Shown here: piece after piece, positions 35,144 to 47,419 of the stretch
How the letters are laid out: every line of letters starts with the position of its first letter
Position numbering within the stretch: position 1 is the stretch's first letter
Assembly (NCBI GenBank): GCA_023525975.1
Contig: CM042029.1
Span: 79,900,849 to 79,964,848, forward strand
Reading direction: 5' to 3'
DNA from: Smallanthus sonchifolius
Lineage: Eukaryota; Streptophyta; Magnoliopsida; Asterales; Asteraceae
DNA length: 64,000 bases
Position numbers and translations under genes: made by a program
Notes under the pieces: model-generated
Databases searched by the model: none
The model's input: only the letters and a program-made list of their open reading frames with translations
Told to the model about the DNA's origin: nothing

Positions 35144-37504
35144 TGTCACACCCCAACCGACGGCGGAAACGTCGGGGCGTGAAGCGTGCAAACTGTTCAT
35201 TGCTCATGGTTTGCTAAAGTTTAAATAATTCATAATTGTTTTCATTGCAATCAACCAAGTTCAACAAAACACAATCCATCCATAAAGCAAAATGTAAATT
35301 TACATAGAATAAACTGATTTAATTAAATACTAAGTCCAACAATCCTATGTGTAGCATAACTTGAATCACTTCTAACGTCAGTACCTGAAACATGGTTAAA
35401 ACGACGTCAACTAGAAAGTTGGTGAGAATACATAGGTTTTATTGTGTGATAGCAAAATACGTGTTGTGTGCATACAGTTCAATACAACATGACAATTAGG
35501 GCAATTATGGAGAGAAAACTATCATGTGACCTATACAATCAAACCTTTGTAACTTGCACTCAAAATTTGTGTTGTCAGTAACAGTCACCCTACCTGGGTG
35601 GGTTTGTCAGACTCAATAGATCTACCACTGTTTACTGTCGGCTGTTAGTTAATGATTGTACATGAAGAGCATAATAGTTGGTCTACACGTCTAGTACTCA
35701 AGCATAAAGCGCAAAATTTGTATACATGCATAGGATGGAACTGTATATGTGTATAATTGAAAACATGTAAATAGAACGCATGTTCCACCCCAAAAGTTGT
35801 AAATAGTTTGAAAAGGGGGCTACGTAAACTCACATGTTATGCAGAGTGTAGATCACACAAGCAAGTATGAAATGGCGGTGGGTTGTAGAGTGCTAGATTC
35901 GACCTAATGAACAATGTATATAATTATGTATTAATGACTTGCGTTTATTCGATATCGGAAGTGGATTTGTTTTAGGGTTTGTTATAAAATACACCGTTTT
36001 ATTTAGAATGTTTATTAGATAGTAATGATATCTATATTTATTTAATTGTAAGTTTAAATAAGTAATACTTGTTAAAGACAAAACGTATTGTTGTTTATAA
36101 AAATAATTATGTAGTATTTTATTGATTTTAATTTAAAGAAAGAGCAAATAATTGATTCGAATGATTTGTTAACGAAACTCGGTTCTGAATATTTTATAAA
36201 ATAATACTCTTTATAACATTAGAGTATAATATATTAAATTGGTTAAAATAAAGATTATGTTAAGGGGGACACGACCGTGCTCGTGTTGGGCACGACCGCG
36301 CTCGGCTCGCACGCGACCGCGCTTGGTCGGTAGCGCGCCCGTGGTTGGTCAGAAGGCTTCAAAAGGGTCTGTCCGTAGAGCACGACCGTGCTCGTGTCCG
36401 GCACGACCGCGTCTAGGGTTGGTTTAGGTCAGGACTTTGTTTGCTCGGCAAACACGACCGGGCCATGACTCGGGCACGACTGTGCTTGGTCAGGCACGAC
36501 CGCGCTCCATGATGAGCGTGACCGTGTCTGGTCTTTTTCAGACACAATTCGCTCGATTCTTGTATTAAAAGCCACTGGAATCAAAGGGTTTTCATTCATA
36601 AAGTGTTTTCGAACCTACTCCTACTATTTAATTGGGTTAAAAACACATCTTTCGTGTAGTTTGATTAAATCGTTTATTTTTCAAAACTAAATTTCAAAAC
36701 TGATTGATCGTGTAATGTAGCAACGAATTAGGTTAGGGCTTTTGATCATAGTGAAGAGACGAACCAATTGGACTACTACTAACCTGCTTTGATTGGGCAA
36801 CGACTGCTGTCTGCTACAAGGAATATTCGCGGCTCCTTTTCGATCGGCAGAGAGATGGAGATGTTATTCTGATGATGTTAAGGTTGAGGGAAGTTTATAG
36901 AAGTCGTATAAAGTTATTAATGTGGTTTGATTCATTTGATTTGGTCATAATTACGAGATTTGATTCGATAAGGAAAGTCCGGTCGTAGTCGTGAGAATTC
37001 AGACGATTGGACGTGTATTTGGTCGGGTATTAGGCTGAATAAACCGAATATCTTCTTCTGCAAGTCTCGCAAACTTCTAAACGTGTTTACGATCTATTTT
37101 TGGACAAGATTTGAGTCGGTTTGACTTTTCAGAAGTCAAACTGTGTCGGAGGCGCGACCGTGCTTAATCTTAAGCACGACCGTGGTCGTGGTCTTAAGCG
37201 CGACCGTGCTTCTATCAAGCACGACCGTGCTTGCACCAATTTTGGGTAAATACAAGAATAGTCCTTGTAGTTTTCTAGTCTTGACGTTGTTGTGAGTTTT
37301 GATCAGTTTTGGTCCTCGGGGTTTGTAAGATAATGGAGGGTTATTTTAGTTATTATTGTAATGTCATAAATGTGTGTATGTTCTTACGTCTTCGTCATTG
37401 CACAGGAAATAATGAACGTTGTGACAAGTGGTGAATGTAGAATTGGAAGCGAAATCGTCTTTCATTGTACGACATTAAATAATAGGAGAAACATGGATGT
37501 TACA
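35144..37504 (-). repeat. 5' LTR of element 2
   Basis: Nearly identical to 28783-31144. It is adjacent to the PBS and so is the transcription-driving LTR. Confidence 0.95.
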
Positions 37505-37975
37505 AGAATCACGTGTATTACACGAGTTGATAAAATATAACGTTATATATTTAATAACAAAAAAATTATATATTTAAAAACCCGTGTATTACACGAGTTG
37601 AATAAAATTATTAAATCTATATGTAGATCTTATAAGTGAAAAAATGTATTATATATACTAATGGTTTTTAAAAAAAAATTCAAAAATATGCAAAAAGTTA
37701 ATATATAACTGTGTTTCGAAAATACATTAATTTATATTTAATAGAATTTGACTTACATTAACTATTTGGTTAAAGAAAGTTACATAATTAAATTTTTAAA
37801 CTTTCTTAAAGTAAGTGATAATTTAAAATAAATGTGTTTTATTAGTATAATTAATCTTTCTTTAAAAATAAATCATTATTAAAAAAGGTGTATTTAATAA
37901 AAGAGAGAGACGAAAAAAGAATAATGAGTAGAGATATGGAGACGACACGTGGCGTAAAAGATTTTTATTTATTAG

Positions 37976-38842
37976 GGGGGTGCGAGTGGACAGCGGGTAG
38001 GGGGCTACACCACCGCATCCAACGCGTGTTCAACAGGTACATTTGAACAGGTAGTTTCAGCGGGTATATTTACCCGTTGAAATCAAAGATGAAGCCGCTG
38101 AAATCGAAGATCTAGCCGTTGCAATTTGACCGTTCAAAGGCAATAAAGCCGTTTAAAATAAAAAAAATTAAATTAATTAATTTATCCCCTATAAATACAT
38201 AAATCCAATATTCTCAATTCACAAAAAATACATGTTGAAACGGAAAAGAGAAATAGCCGCAAAGTATGGTTGGTCGTGTGATTTTTAATTTTTTAGGTGT
38301 TTTTTTAAGTTGTTTTAATTAATTGTCTTTTTTTTATTTATTGTCTTTTAATTTCTGATGTATTTTTAATTAATTAATTAAAGTTTTTGTTTGATAATTT
38401 TATTTGTTTTAATTTATTAAAAAAAATAAGAGGGTTGGAGGGTATTTGGAGAGTACCACTTCTGTCTAAGATGATACTTTGGAAAGGTACTTTGACTAAT
38501 TAAGGTGTCATCTCATGATGAGTGTAATTTGAGAAGATACTTTGTTTAAAAGGGTACCACTCCGACTCTATTATGTAGTATAGATTTGTTGGATTTGTGA
38601 TCCACGATAATTCTCCGTCTGAAAAGAAATATAATAAGATTCTCCGTAGTGTTTGAAGGTTTTAATTTCATTTAAAAACTTGTTTAATCATCAGGCGTAT
38701 AGAAAACTCCCTCAACCTATTCATCTTTCAACTCATTCATACATTTTTCACATCATTGCATTTAAATATTGACTATTACATAATTAAGAATAAAAATATA
38801 TTAAATATATTTTTCTTTTTTGAAACCTACACTCTTAAGAAG
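37976..38842. other. Possible PIF/Harbinger-type promoter-side debris
   Basis: 'ccgttgaaatc', 'agccgttgcaatttgaccgttc' (in parts) and a TATAAATA box at about 38190 followed by 'ccaatattctcaattcaca' resemble the untranslated leader of plant Harbinger-type genes. No transposase follows. Low certainty. Confidence 0.2.
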
Positions 38843-39657
38843 TAGGGTTGTTCAAAAAGCTTACGACTCGTTAGAAAAAAGCTAGCTCTAAATCGGCTCG
38901 GTTTGTAAACATGCTGAGCCCCAGCCAATGTAAGCTCCGTTCGTGGCTCACTCGTTAGCTGGTTCGTTGGCTTATTTAAATTAGGTCATATATGGGATTA
39001 CTTTTTGAGCTCTTTATTAACTTATTAAAAAAGTTAATAAGTTAAAATGTTTGTTTGGATAAATCAAAAGGAGTTTTCAAAAGTAATCTCAAACACCCCC
39101 TTAAAGCACAAATTTTAATATATACAAACTATAACCCTAAAATATGGCAATTTTTTTAATCAAAATGATTCAGATGATACTTTCTTAAACAACATGAGTG
39201 TGTCGATCTATGCAAAGTTTGATAAGTATTGGAGGAAGTTCGGGGTGCTTATGTCAATTGCATCTATTTTAGATCCATGTTTTAAGTTGGTGATGATTTC
39301 CTCAACTTTTGAGAGGTTGTATTCAACGAATGAGCTTAATAGTCGGGTTAAAGATGTGACAAACAAGCAATTGTTTAAAATTGGTTATTCATTGAACTTG
39401 GATTATAAATTATGTAGTTTATAAATTCAAGTATGTTAAAAATATTTTATTTTTTATTTTTTATATATCAATATGTGTAAATAGTATATAATTTAAAAAA
39501 AAATAAAAAAAATCAAACAAGCCGGTTCAACGTACCACGAGCGGGTTCGAGCTTTTAACAAGCCACACCCAAGCTTTTAACAAGCCACGCCCGAGCTCAA
39601 CATTTCAACTCGTTAAGATAAGCGAGCCCACCCTGGCTCCGGTCGTTTACAACCCTA
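38843..39657 (+). mobile_element. hAT element remnant with transposase fragment
   Basis: Terminal inverted repeats TAGGGTTGT / ACAACCCTA and paired subterminal GAGCC/GGCTC-rich DNA delimit ~815 bp. The flanking 8-mers (TTAAGAAG, TTCAAAGT) are similar but not identical, so the target duplication is decayed. It encloses a hAT transposase fragment (39194-39424). Confidence 0.6.
39194..39424 (+). pseudogene. hAT (RICESLEEPER-like) transposase fragment
   Basis: The 76-residue open frame begins MSVSIYAKFDKYW and continues with SIASILDPCFKL. The pattern 'KFDKYW...ANVLDPRYKL...' is the conserved region found in plant RICESLEEPER/DAYSLEEPER-type hAT transposases ahead of the C-terminal dimerisation domain. 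BED finger, catalytic core and dimerisation domain are all missing, so this is a relic, not a gene. Confidence 0.6.
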
Positions 39658-39769
39658 TTCAAAGTAGTATGGTAATTTTTTTTATATTATTGTACAACTT
39701 CCATAGCACAACGTACAATTCACTACATCGTCACTACATTTGTTCTTGTTGTAGTTTGTGGGTTTAGTA

Positions 39770-40370
39770 TTTCTAAAGAAAAAAAAGGTTAAAACTATAC
39801 GCCAAGTGTAATGGAACCGTGAAAGTGGAATAAGTTCAGGAACACCGCCCCATAGGTGTGAATGGGGGCGTGGGGGCAATCACGGTGCAAGAGGCAAAAT
39901 CAACTTTCGTCCATCCAATCAAATCCTTCCATCTTATTATTCCTTTTTCTTTTTCTTTTTTATTTTATTTTATTAATTATTTAGTTTAATACTTAATTTG
40001 GTTTTTCTCAAATAACCCATGCTTGATGATTATTTAAAAAAAAGAAATACACGGACTTGTTTATTTTATTTTTCTGAACATACATGTATGAATTTTAACG
40101 AAAACAGAGTTGTTTAAAAAAACTATTTTTGGTCACGTAAGTGGTTTTTTAATGAAGAGTAGTTTTTTATTTATTTAAGAATGTATTTTAAATTTTTATA
40201 TATTAGTTTTTATTTATTAAAAATAAAAATTTAGTTAGTTATTAAAAAAATAAATGTGGGGCGTGAAACCACTACGCACCTTAATGATTCTGCACAGTGA
40301 TTGCCCCTGTGCTGATGTGGCGCTGACGCGATGGAGCGTAAAACCACTACGGATGGTCTAAGGGGCATTT
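39770..40370. mobile_element. Possible TIR element with GGGGGCGTG / CAGTGATTGCCCC ends
   Basis: The left part (GGGGGCGTGGGGGCAATCACGGTGCA near 39865, quoted in parts) is complementary to the right part (TGCACAGTGATTGCCCC near 40292). Boundaries and target duplication were not resolved. Two 60-85 codon open frames at its right end have no family resemblance. Confidence 0.3.
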
Positions 40371-40620
40371 GTGACCTTGTCCGTAAACACAAACGTCCGA
40401 GCCAAAAAGCCCATAAACTTCGCCGTGCAATGCGGCAGTCGCAGTCTTGTCATCCGTCCGGTGCCCATTTCTCCATACGTGGATTCCAAAATTACCTATT
40501 ACGAATGCTCTAAAATTTTCAGATTGGCGTTAGATATAAGTTTAGCGTATTACTTATCATTAAAAAGATATATACATTTTTTAAAAACGATGGTAACATT
40601 ACAAAGAAAAAATCACATGA

Positions 40621-42780
40621 ATGAATAAAAACAAAGAATGCTAAAAACATTAACATCAATCGTTAATTGTCGTTTCTTAGATGTATATCATGTGTATATT
40701 GATGGTCGTTTTTGTAATCTCTCATCACATGTCGTTAGTGTTTACTAGAAATGATATGTTGGGTCCATTAAATTGTCTACAAAGATTTATATATCGAATC
40801 GGTCCTTCAATATCATGTGTAATTGTTGGAAAGAATAAGGTATCCTGATCATGAATTGTCGTGTACTCACTATCATGTTTCTAAGTACATATCTAAGAAA
40901 ATGAACAATGCTAATTAAAAATTAATAAATTTTCTAAGAGAAAATGTGTTGATGCATAATTATATAAATCAACATTTATTTAGAAAAAGAAACTTAGAAA
41001 TGAAATAATTTTCCTTCAAACTTTCCGGTAATTACATCATGGTATAAGTGAAGGACCAAAATTACAAATTTTAATTGAAGTAGATAAATTACTTTAAAAT
41101 CAATTATCACATCATAAACGTGACAAATTTGAAGGTTTAAATAAGTTAATTAGTCGAAGTGTTATGGTTTTACCTACCATTTTAATAATATTAGAGAAGA
41201 TTAGCTAGTGATTAGAGATTAATTAATTAAGAAGAATTAAATATTAAAGATAGATCTATTGAGGAGCCTTAAAGCCTAAAGAATGAGATATTATATATAC
41301 TATTGTTAATGAACACCAAAGAATTAAGAAGAAGAATCACTCTACTAATATCAACCAAACGATTACAATTGTGATTACACTCTTGAATGAAGAATACAGA
41401 ATTGAACAACTACTTACCAACCTATTATCTATCTCATTTATCTAATCCTTCTTCTAACAGATTGTTAACAGACAATTAACAACCAGTCTAATTACCCCCT
41501 TAAAGAATAAGTTAATGACTAAACAGACCCTGAATTATGACTTTAAGCTAATGACACATTTAACCCTTGTAGTTGTTGACTTAACCCAATTGACCATTAT
41601 TCAGAACAACTATAACTAAAACTAGGTTATAATCTCGTCTATTAAGCGGATTGAATAAATGTAATGTTATATACAATGATTTCAGAACCGGCCCGAACAA
41701 TGAACCGTACGTCTTAAAGGTTCACTGATCTGATCGGATTCAAGAACCGGATGACGTCGCCTAAGTAGCATAACATAGATTTTTAAAAATTAAATATCCG
41801 GACAACGAACCGGATGTTTTAAAGGTTCACTACTACTACTACTGCTGCTACTGCCACCGCCGCCGCCTCCCGTCGTTGCTCCAACCACCACCACCACTAT
41901 TATTATTATTATTATTCCGCTAGTAAAAGGGCACCTATTTTTCACATGTCGAGATTTTTTGCATTACTAATACTATTATAATTCTGTTAGAGAAAGCCCA
42001 ACTATCTTTCACGAGTCTAGATATTTTAAAATTGTATAAATAACACTCACTATTCACTTAACAATTATTGCTTGACACTAATTCACATTAAAAATATAAA
42101 TCCGGTTACCTACACACATGGTTAGAAAATCACTAGTTGTATAGATGTATGCATATTATCATATCTATTGACTATTGCTTAGACCTTAGTAGTTATGTAC
42201 TTATGCATGCTTAATCCCTAATATTTATAGAAATAATTTTAAATCCAAACAAATATTAGTATACCGGTGCTATCATTTCTAAACCCTAGAAGAAATCAAG
42301 TTTAATAACTTTAAAATTAAGTCGTCACATGTATTTCAATTTCTTTAACAATGTTAATCCATTCCAATCCAATCGATCAAATTTTAAAAATATCCTATCT
42401 TTTTGATGGAGTTCAACTCATTTACGTCACCAATGATCATAGACATTTGATCTTTCTTATAGAAAAAGCAATCGCATAGATAGAAGAAATATGGAAAAAG
42501 AAAAAGAAAAAGAAGAAAAATAAAGCAAGGGCCTACACATATAAATACATATATGCATAAAAGTCCTCAAAAATATATTATTCCAAAGAAAACATGTTTA
42601 CCTTTCTTTTACGAGTCTCTATCCCCGATCTCTTACCAGCTGGGATAAAGAACCAAAGAAGATTTCATATAAAAAAAATTGAAAAAGTTAGATGAACAAA
42701 AGAATCATGCATGAATGATATTGGTTTGATTAAATGGTTATAACTTGATATATCATTTAGAGTTAACTACGTCTGTTTTT
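40621..42780. other. AT-rich intergenic DNA
   Basis: No gene. At 41160-41459, reading on the minus strand from TGTTAGAAGAAGGATTAG, the sequence resembles a copia-type LTR (ending region '...agtatatataatatctcattc'), but no target duplication was found. A trinucleotide tract is listed separately. Confidence 0.35.
41824..41920. repeat. Trinucleotide microsatellites (CTA)n, (CCG)n, (CCA)n, (TTA)n
   Basis: Adjoining short runs of CTA/CTG, CCG, CCA and TTA form a compound trinucleotide repeat in non-coding DNA. Confidence 0.9.
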
Positions 42781-43960
42781 TGTTTATCTTGAATATGAGA
42801 ACGCAGATACAAAAACATGTCGCAACGATGGTCACTCCGACATAAAACCCAAAGGGATACCCCTTCGTAAAAGCAACCGTCACTCCTCCGTACAACCCGA
42901 AATCTTAAGCAAAGAAGTTTGAAAAGGAAAAGGTAAAAAAAAAGTTGAAAATCGGACCAGGGAGATTGTTGTGGTTTGAACTAGGGTGGCGGGTTTGGAC
43001 GAAAAGCGCACTACCAACTCAACTAACCAAGTCTTTGGTTAGCAAATTCAATTCAATTGTATAGATCAGAAAAGAAATCAGTAATTAAAACACAAATAAA
43101 CTCATACCGCACATGATAGGCAGTGGTTGGTTGCCTCTTGCTAGCTTAATAAGAATGTGCTACGCAGCTAGCACTGTTCATTCGGGTTGTGCTTTAATAT
43201 AACTAGTTGAGTTCATTGTGTGGGTTTTATTTATGAAAAGGTTCGCGTTACATAACGGAAGTTTAGTCGTTTCTTCACCGCGATACGCGGTGTGACTGGT
43301 TGTTATCGGCTCGGGTAATCAAAAACCATAAAAGCGAATCACGATAAAACGAATAACGATGTCGGTTCCGATAACACCAATGCCGGCAACAATGATGTTC
43401 GCTCATAGTCGAGTGAGTTTGGTCGTTATCAGTTCGGTTTGTCTGCGGCAATGGCTGTCACTCCGTCATAAAACTCTAAAACATAACCCCTCGTAAAAGT
43501 GAGCGTCACTCTGTCATCAAAAAAGCCTGAAAGCATAGCGTCAAGTAACCAAAAAAAAATCTAGGTACAAAAACATGTCGCAACGGCTATCACTCTACCA
43601 TAAAACCCTATAGCGTACCTTGTCGTAAATGAACGTCACTTCACCGTAAAACCTGAGATCGTAGTGTCAAAAAACGCAAACGCAAATATGGACACAACAA
43701 TTTAAAAAGACTAAAAAGTTGTACCCTGTCGTAAAAGTGAACGTCATTTCTTGAACTCAATATTTAATAAAACAAAAGAAAAAAACGCAAACGTTGTACC
43801 TCATCGTAAAAGGAACATCACTTCACCGTAAAATCTCAAAAAACGCAAACACAAATAAAGACGGAACAATTAAAAAAAACAAAAGAAAAAACTAAAAAAA
43901 TCACTACAAGACAAATGAGTTACTATTCATTTCTTTCACAAATAAATAAAGATATAATAT
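42781..43960. other. Degenerate repeats with a tRNA-like relic
   Basis: Phrases such as 'aaaaacatgtcgcaacg', 'gtcgtaaaagtgaacgtcac' and 'aaacgcaaacgcaaat' recur across the segment, probably a decayed Helitron-related or repeat-rich element. At 42960-43045 the minus strand has an A-box-like TAGTTGAGTTGGTAGTGCGC and a B-box-like TAGTTCAAACC, a typical plant tRNA-derived relic. Confidence 0.4.
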
Positions 43961-43985
43961 ATAATGGGTTTGTTTTTTATGTTTT

Positions 43986-44394
43986 GTAGAATAGTAACCA
44001 AGTTTTAAAAGTGTTCAAATTATTTTACTCAAGTTTAAAAAGTGTTCCAATTAAGTCACTAAACTTTCATGTTTTATTTAAATTATAGGTTTTAACATGT
44101 TTTTTTAGCATGTTTTTTTTAGTTTCAATTAGGAATTTTTTTTCTTTTTTTATGCTGATGTGGAATGGTGACGTGGATTTTAAGTTATTTTTTATTTTTT
44201 AATATAATTAATAAGTTTTTTTAATTAAAGTATATATATTAGAAATCCCGACCCACACATCTTCTCCTCCATTTCTTTCTTGACATATTTCGTTTTTCGA
44301 TAATGGCTTGATTTGAAGGTTTAGTGACCCAATTTGGACAAAAAATGCATGAGTAACATAATTGAAACACTTTTAAAACTTACCATTCTGTGAC
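43986..44394. mobile_element. Hairpin MITE (~410 bp)
   Basis: About 80 bp at each end are imperfect inverted copies (left 'aagttttaaaagtgttcaa' ... 'ttaagtcactaaacttt'; right 'aaggtttagtgacccaa' ... 'ttgaaacacttttaaaactt'). No coding. Target duplication not resolved. Confidence 0.6.
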
Positions 44395-45114
44395 ATTTTC
44401 CCTTTGTTTAAATATTAAGAAAATAGTTTGTCGTTGGGGTCTTTTCTTAGGTGGACTAGAATTGCTATAAGTTAAATTTACATTTAAAAACTAAGCATGT
44501 TTAACGTTGTATTATCTTAAGCAACAATGAAAATACAATTGATTGGAAATATCAACCCATTGTTCATATAGAAACTAAATTGTGAAAATTTTGCTCAAAA
44601 TCTTGGATTTAATGGTTTGGTGTAACACCCGAGTTTTAGAGCGCGAAAGAATTCATGAGAATTAAAACTTAAATAAGAAAAAGGGAAGCAGGCTTGGGTC
44701 GGGGTGTATGGGCCGAAAGGGGCAAGGGTTTGGGCCCTTATAAGCCTCAAGACCAGCCCTAAACCCTCACTTCCAACATCATTTTCGGATTTCTAGAGAG
44801 AGAAAGTAAGAGAGAGTCTAGAGAGAGAAAGTCCCGGTTTTCGAATCCGAGCTCATAGGATCGTAGGCATACGTATCTGGAACGTTTAGCTGTGGAGAAT
44901 GAGCGTTTACAAGTAACCGATTCTCCTAGATCTGAGTTTTTGTTATGAGTTGGGTTTTGAAGAAAAATCAGGTAAAGGTGGGGTTTTTATGTTTAAAAAT
45001 GGAAACAAAGTATAGATTTAGACTCTCGGTTAGAAAACACAAGTCTTGAACATAAAAAGTTCGGATCTGCAAGCAAAGTTTTTGCGGGGAAGAAGGCTGC
45101 CCGCAAGCAGGTCC

Positions 45115-45300
45115 TACGTACTTATCAAGTACGCAAGAAGCAAAGTCTGCGTACTTATCAAGTACGCAAGAAAGAAGTCTGCGTACTTATCAAGTACGCA
45201 AGAAAGAAGTCTGCGTACTTATCAAGTACGCAAGAACGAAGTCTGCGTACTTATTATGTACGCAAGAACAAGGCCCTGCGCACTTGCTAAGTGCGCAGGC
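45115..45300. repeat. Tandem array of 32-bp stem-loop units
   Basis: Units repeat at 45145, 45177, 45209 and 45241, with divergent flanking units. Each holds TGCGTACTT-ATC-AAGTACGCA, a perfect 9-bp stem with a 3-nt loop. The last unit reads TGCGCACTT-GCT-AAGTGCGCA: a T-to-C change in one arm is matched by A-to-G in the other. The plus-strand open frame across the array is a by-product of the repeat. Confidence 0.93.
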
Positions 45301-45624
45301 ATCAGATCTATGGGTATATATAGCTGGCTAGTGAAGTCAGTATGTTCGCCTAGACAGAAATGGTGAAACCATTTAGCGTCGAGTTAAGTCTGATACGTGT
45401 CAATTATTATGATTGTTCAGATTGTGTGAGATCCAGTAGACCATTGCAGCTAAGATATCAGGTGAGTTCTAATCCCCTTTTTGCCTGCTTTAGGGGTGGT
45501 GTGCATACTTAGTGTAAAGTGTTTATTACATATTTTATATTAATAAACAAAGTGAAAAGCTATGTTTAGTGTAAAGTTTAAAAGAGGTAAATGTACGTTT
45601 TGAGCAAAGTATACCTATATTATT

Positions 45625-45940
45625 GGCAAGCGTTTACTATATTTTCATATACATAAACAAAGGCATAATATATGTGTTAGTATGTTCAAGTAAAGCAAGA
45701 TACATATTTTGGCAAGCGTTTACTATATTTTCATATACATAAACAAAAGCATAATATATGTGTTAGTATGTTCAAGTAAAGCATGATATATATTTTGGCA
45801 AGCGTTTACTATATTTTCATATACATAAACAAAGGCATGCTATATGTGTTAAGCTATGTTTAGTAAAGTATAACTATATTTTATGGCAAGCGTTTACTAT
45901 ATTTTATATACATAAACAAAGGCATATTATATGTGAAAGT
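45625..45940. repeat. Tandem array of four ~86-bp units
   Basis: 'ggcaagcgtttactatattt' begins at about 45625, 45711, 45797 and 45885. Each unit contains GTTTACTATAT, TTTC, ATATACATAAAC, an imperfect stem-loop. Confidence 0.9.
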
Positions 45941-46149
45941 TATGAACAAGATTTACAGAAAGTTTTATGAACAGTAAAGTGAACAGTTTTCCTTCGGGAA
46001 TGTGTACCAGCTATAAAGGTCCTTGGGACAGATGTTACTTGTACAAGATGTCAGATATGGGTTCTACCCATTAGTAAGAACCTTTGGGTTCGCTAACGGT
46101 TGTACAACTGGGATGAGTGACGGCGGTCGCTCGGGAGGTCCACGCAACC

Positions 46150-46640
46150 TCCCCGTAGTGTTAAGCAGTATTGTCGGTTCATGGTCGTTGATAATAGGGG
46201 AATTGACCAGGGTATTGTCGGTTCATGGTCGTTGATCATGGGGGCATTGACCAGGTACTCATTGGTTCATGGTCGTTGACCATGGGGGCGGTACAGTAGT
46301 GACAAAGGAATTGACGGATAAGCGGTATTGTCGGTTCATGGCCGTTGATCATGGGTGCATTGACCAGGTACTCGTCGGTTCATGGTCTTTGACCATGGGG
46401 GCGGTACAGTAGTGACAAAAGAATTGATGGATAAGCGGTATTGTCGGTTCATGGTCGTTGATCATGGGGGCATTGACTAGATACTCGTCGGTTCATGGTC
46501 GTTGACCATGGGGGCGATACAGTAGTGACAAGGGAATTGACGGATAAGCGGTAGTGTCGGTTCATGGTGTAAGCCATGGGGGCATTGACCAGGTACTTGT
46601 CAGTTCATGGATGTAAGCCATGAGGGCAGTACAGTAAAGA
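46150..46640. repeat. Tandem array of ~113-bp units rich in CATGGTC/GACCATG hairpins
   Basis: The composite unit (for example 46321 to 46434) has two sub-copies of TCGGTTCATGGTCGTTGA-CCATGGGGGC. CATGGTC-GTT-GACCATG is a perfect 7-bp stem. The final sub-units read CATGG-TGTAAG-CCATG and TCATGG-ATGTAAG-CCATGA, with different loops but the stem kept. Confidence 0.92.
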
Positions 46641-47082
46641 GGAATTGACGGTTTATTATATGTTTTAAACTGTTTGAAAAGTAAAGTGTGTAAAGTTTAG
46701 CCTTATTGGTAGTATATATGTTTTAGTAAATCTTTTGTATAATTGATTTAAAGTAAACGTTAGAACTCACTCAACGTTGCTGATTTTTAGTATGCACATC
46801 AGTTACGTGTAGGTGGCAGTAGATGGAAGTGGATGCTTGGCTTGGCGAGAAGAGTTACCCGAAGATCAGCATTTGGCATCCTGTTTATGTTTCTTTTGAT
46901 TATGTTGATTAAGACAAGTTTCAGTTGTATTTGACAAGTTATGTTTAGACATGTTATGTTTCCGCTGCGTATGTTGAGATTTTAAATCGTTTCCGCTGTG
47001 ATAATGTATGTCTTATGTTTAAGTGCTAAGCGTTGGTGAGTAAATCCAATAAGTAAGGCCTCCCTAGTTTGGGGCCTTACAA

Positions 47083-47098
47083 GTTAGTATCAGAGCCA
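47083..47098 (+). other. Primer binding site (initiator tRNA-Met, one mismatch)
   Basis: TTAGTATCAGAGCCAT lies two to three bases after the LTR. The canonical TGGTATCAGAGC differs by one base, a G-to-A change. Confidence 0.75.
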
Positions 47099-47419
47099 TA
47101 GTTTGAGAAATTTGGACATCCCCGATGTCCAAACTTAAACTGAGAATGGGACCAAGTAGCGGATGCCAGTAACGGGTAACTCAAGCCAAAGCACCAGATG
47201 TGTATAGTAAGTAAAGTTTCTTTCCTTGTTTTAGAGTGACAAGATAAGAATAGAGGCTTTAGTGGAACCATGAAAGCGAATAAATAGAAAACAAGAAGTG
47301 ATGTAATGGTTAATTACAGATGGCCAGTGTATATTAACATCTTACCTTACTTATTGTGTTCTACATATTCCCTATCATGATGAAATTAAATCATTTTGTT
47401 CTCTATCTTTCAGTTAGAA

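Larger units (their letters stand above)
28783..37504 (-). mobile_element. Complete non-autonomous LTR retrotransposon 2 (LARD-like)
   Basis: LTRs of 2,362 and 2,361 bp flank 3,999 bp of internal DNA, with perfect 5-bp target duplications AGAAT (28778-28782 and 37505-37509). The PBS TGGTATCAGAGCC (initiator tRNA-Met) and polypurine tract place it on the minus strand. LTR ends (TGTCACACCCCAACCGACGG...GATGTTACA) match element 1, but the rest of the LTR is largely different, so it is a separate family of the same lineage. The LTRs differ at only a handful of sites, so insertion was very recent. No gag-pol is recognisable. One intact ORF homologous to that of element 1 is present. Confidence 0.95.
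28771..37975 (-). mobile_element. Helitron split by LTR element 2
   Basis: Ignoring element 2, the flanks join as CTAGGTTAGAAT + CACGTGTATTACACGAG. Read on the minus strand, this is a Helitron 3' end (hairpin, then CTAACCTAG). The body continues from 37510 to a 5' end near 37975 (minus strand CTAATAAATAAAAATC), with the family motif 'gtctctctcttttattaaat'. It is related to the Helitron at 3137-3473. Confidence 0.65.
44621..47081 (+). repeat. Ty3-type 5' LTR (2.46 kb)
   Basis: Begins TGTAACACCCGAG and ends GGGCCTTACA, followed after two bases by a primer binding site. It contains three separate tandem arrays (listed separately). No second LTR is present in the window, so only the 5' part of this plus-strand element remains. 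Confidence 0.8.

Noticed and set aside
45046..45366. 106-codon open frame across the 32-bp array
   Set aside because: The array period is not a multiple of three and the frame lies in an LTR; stop-free by chance.
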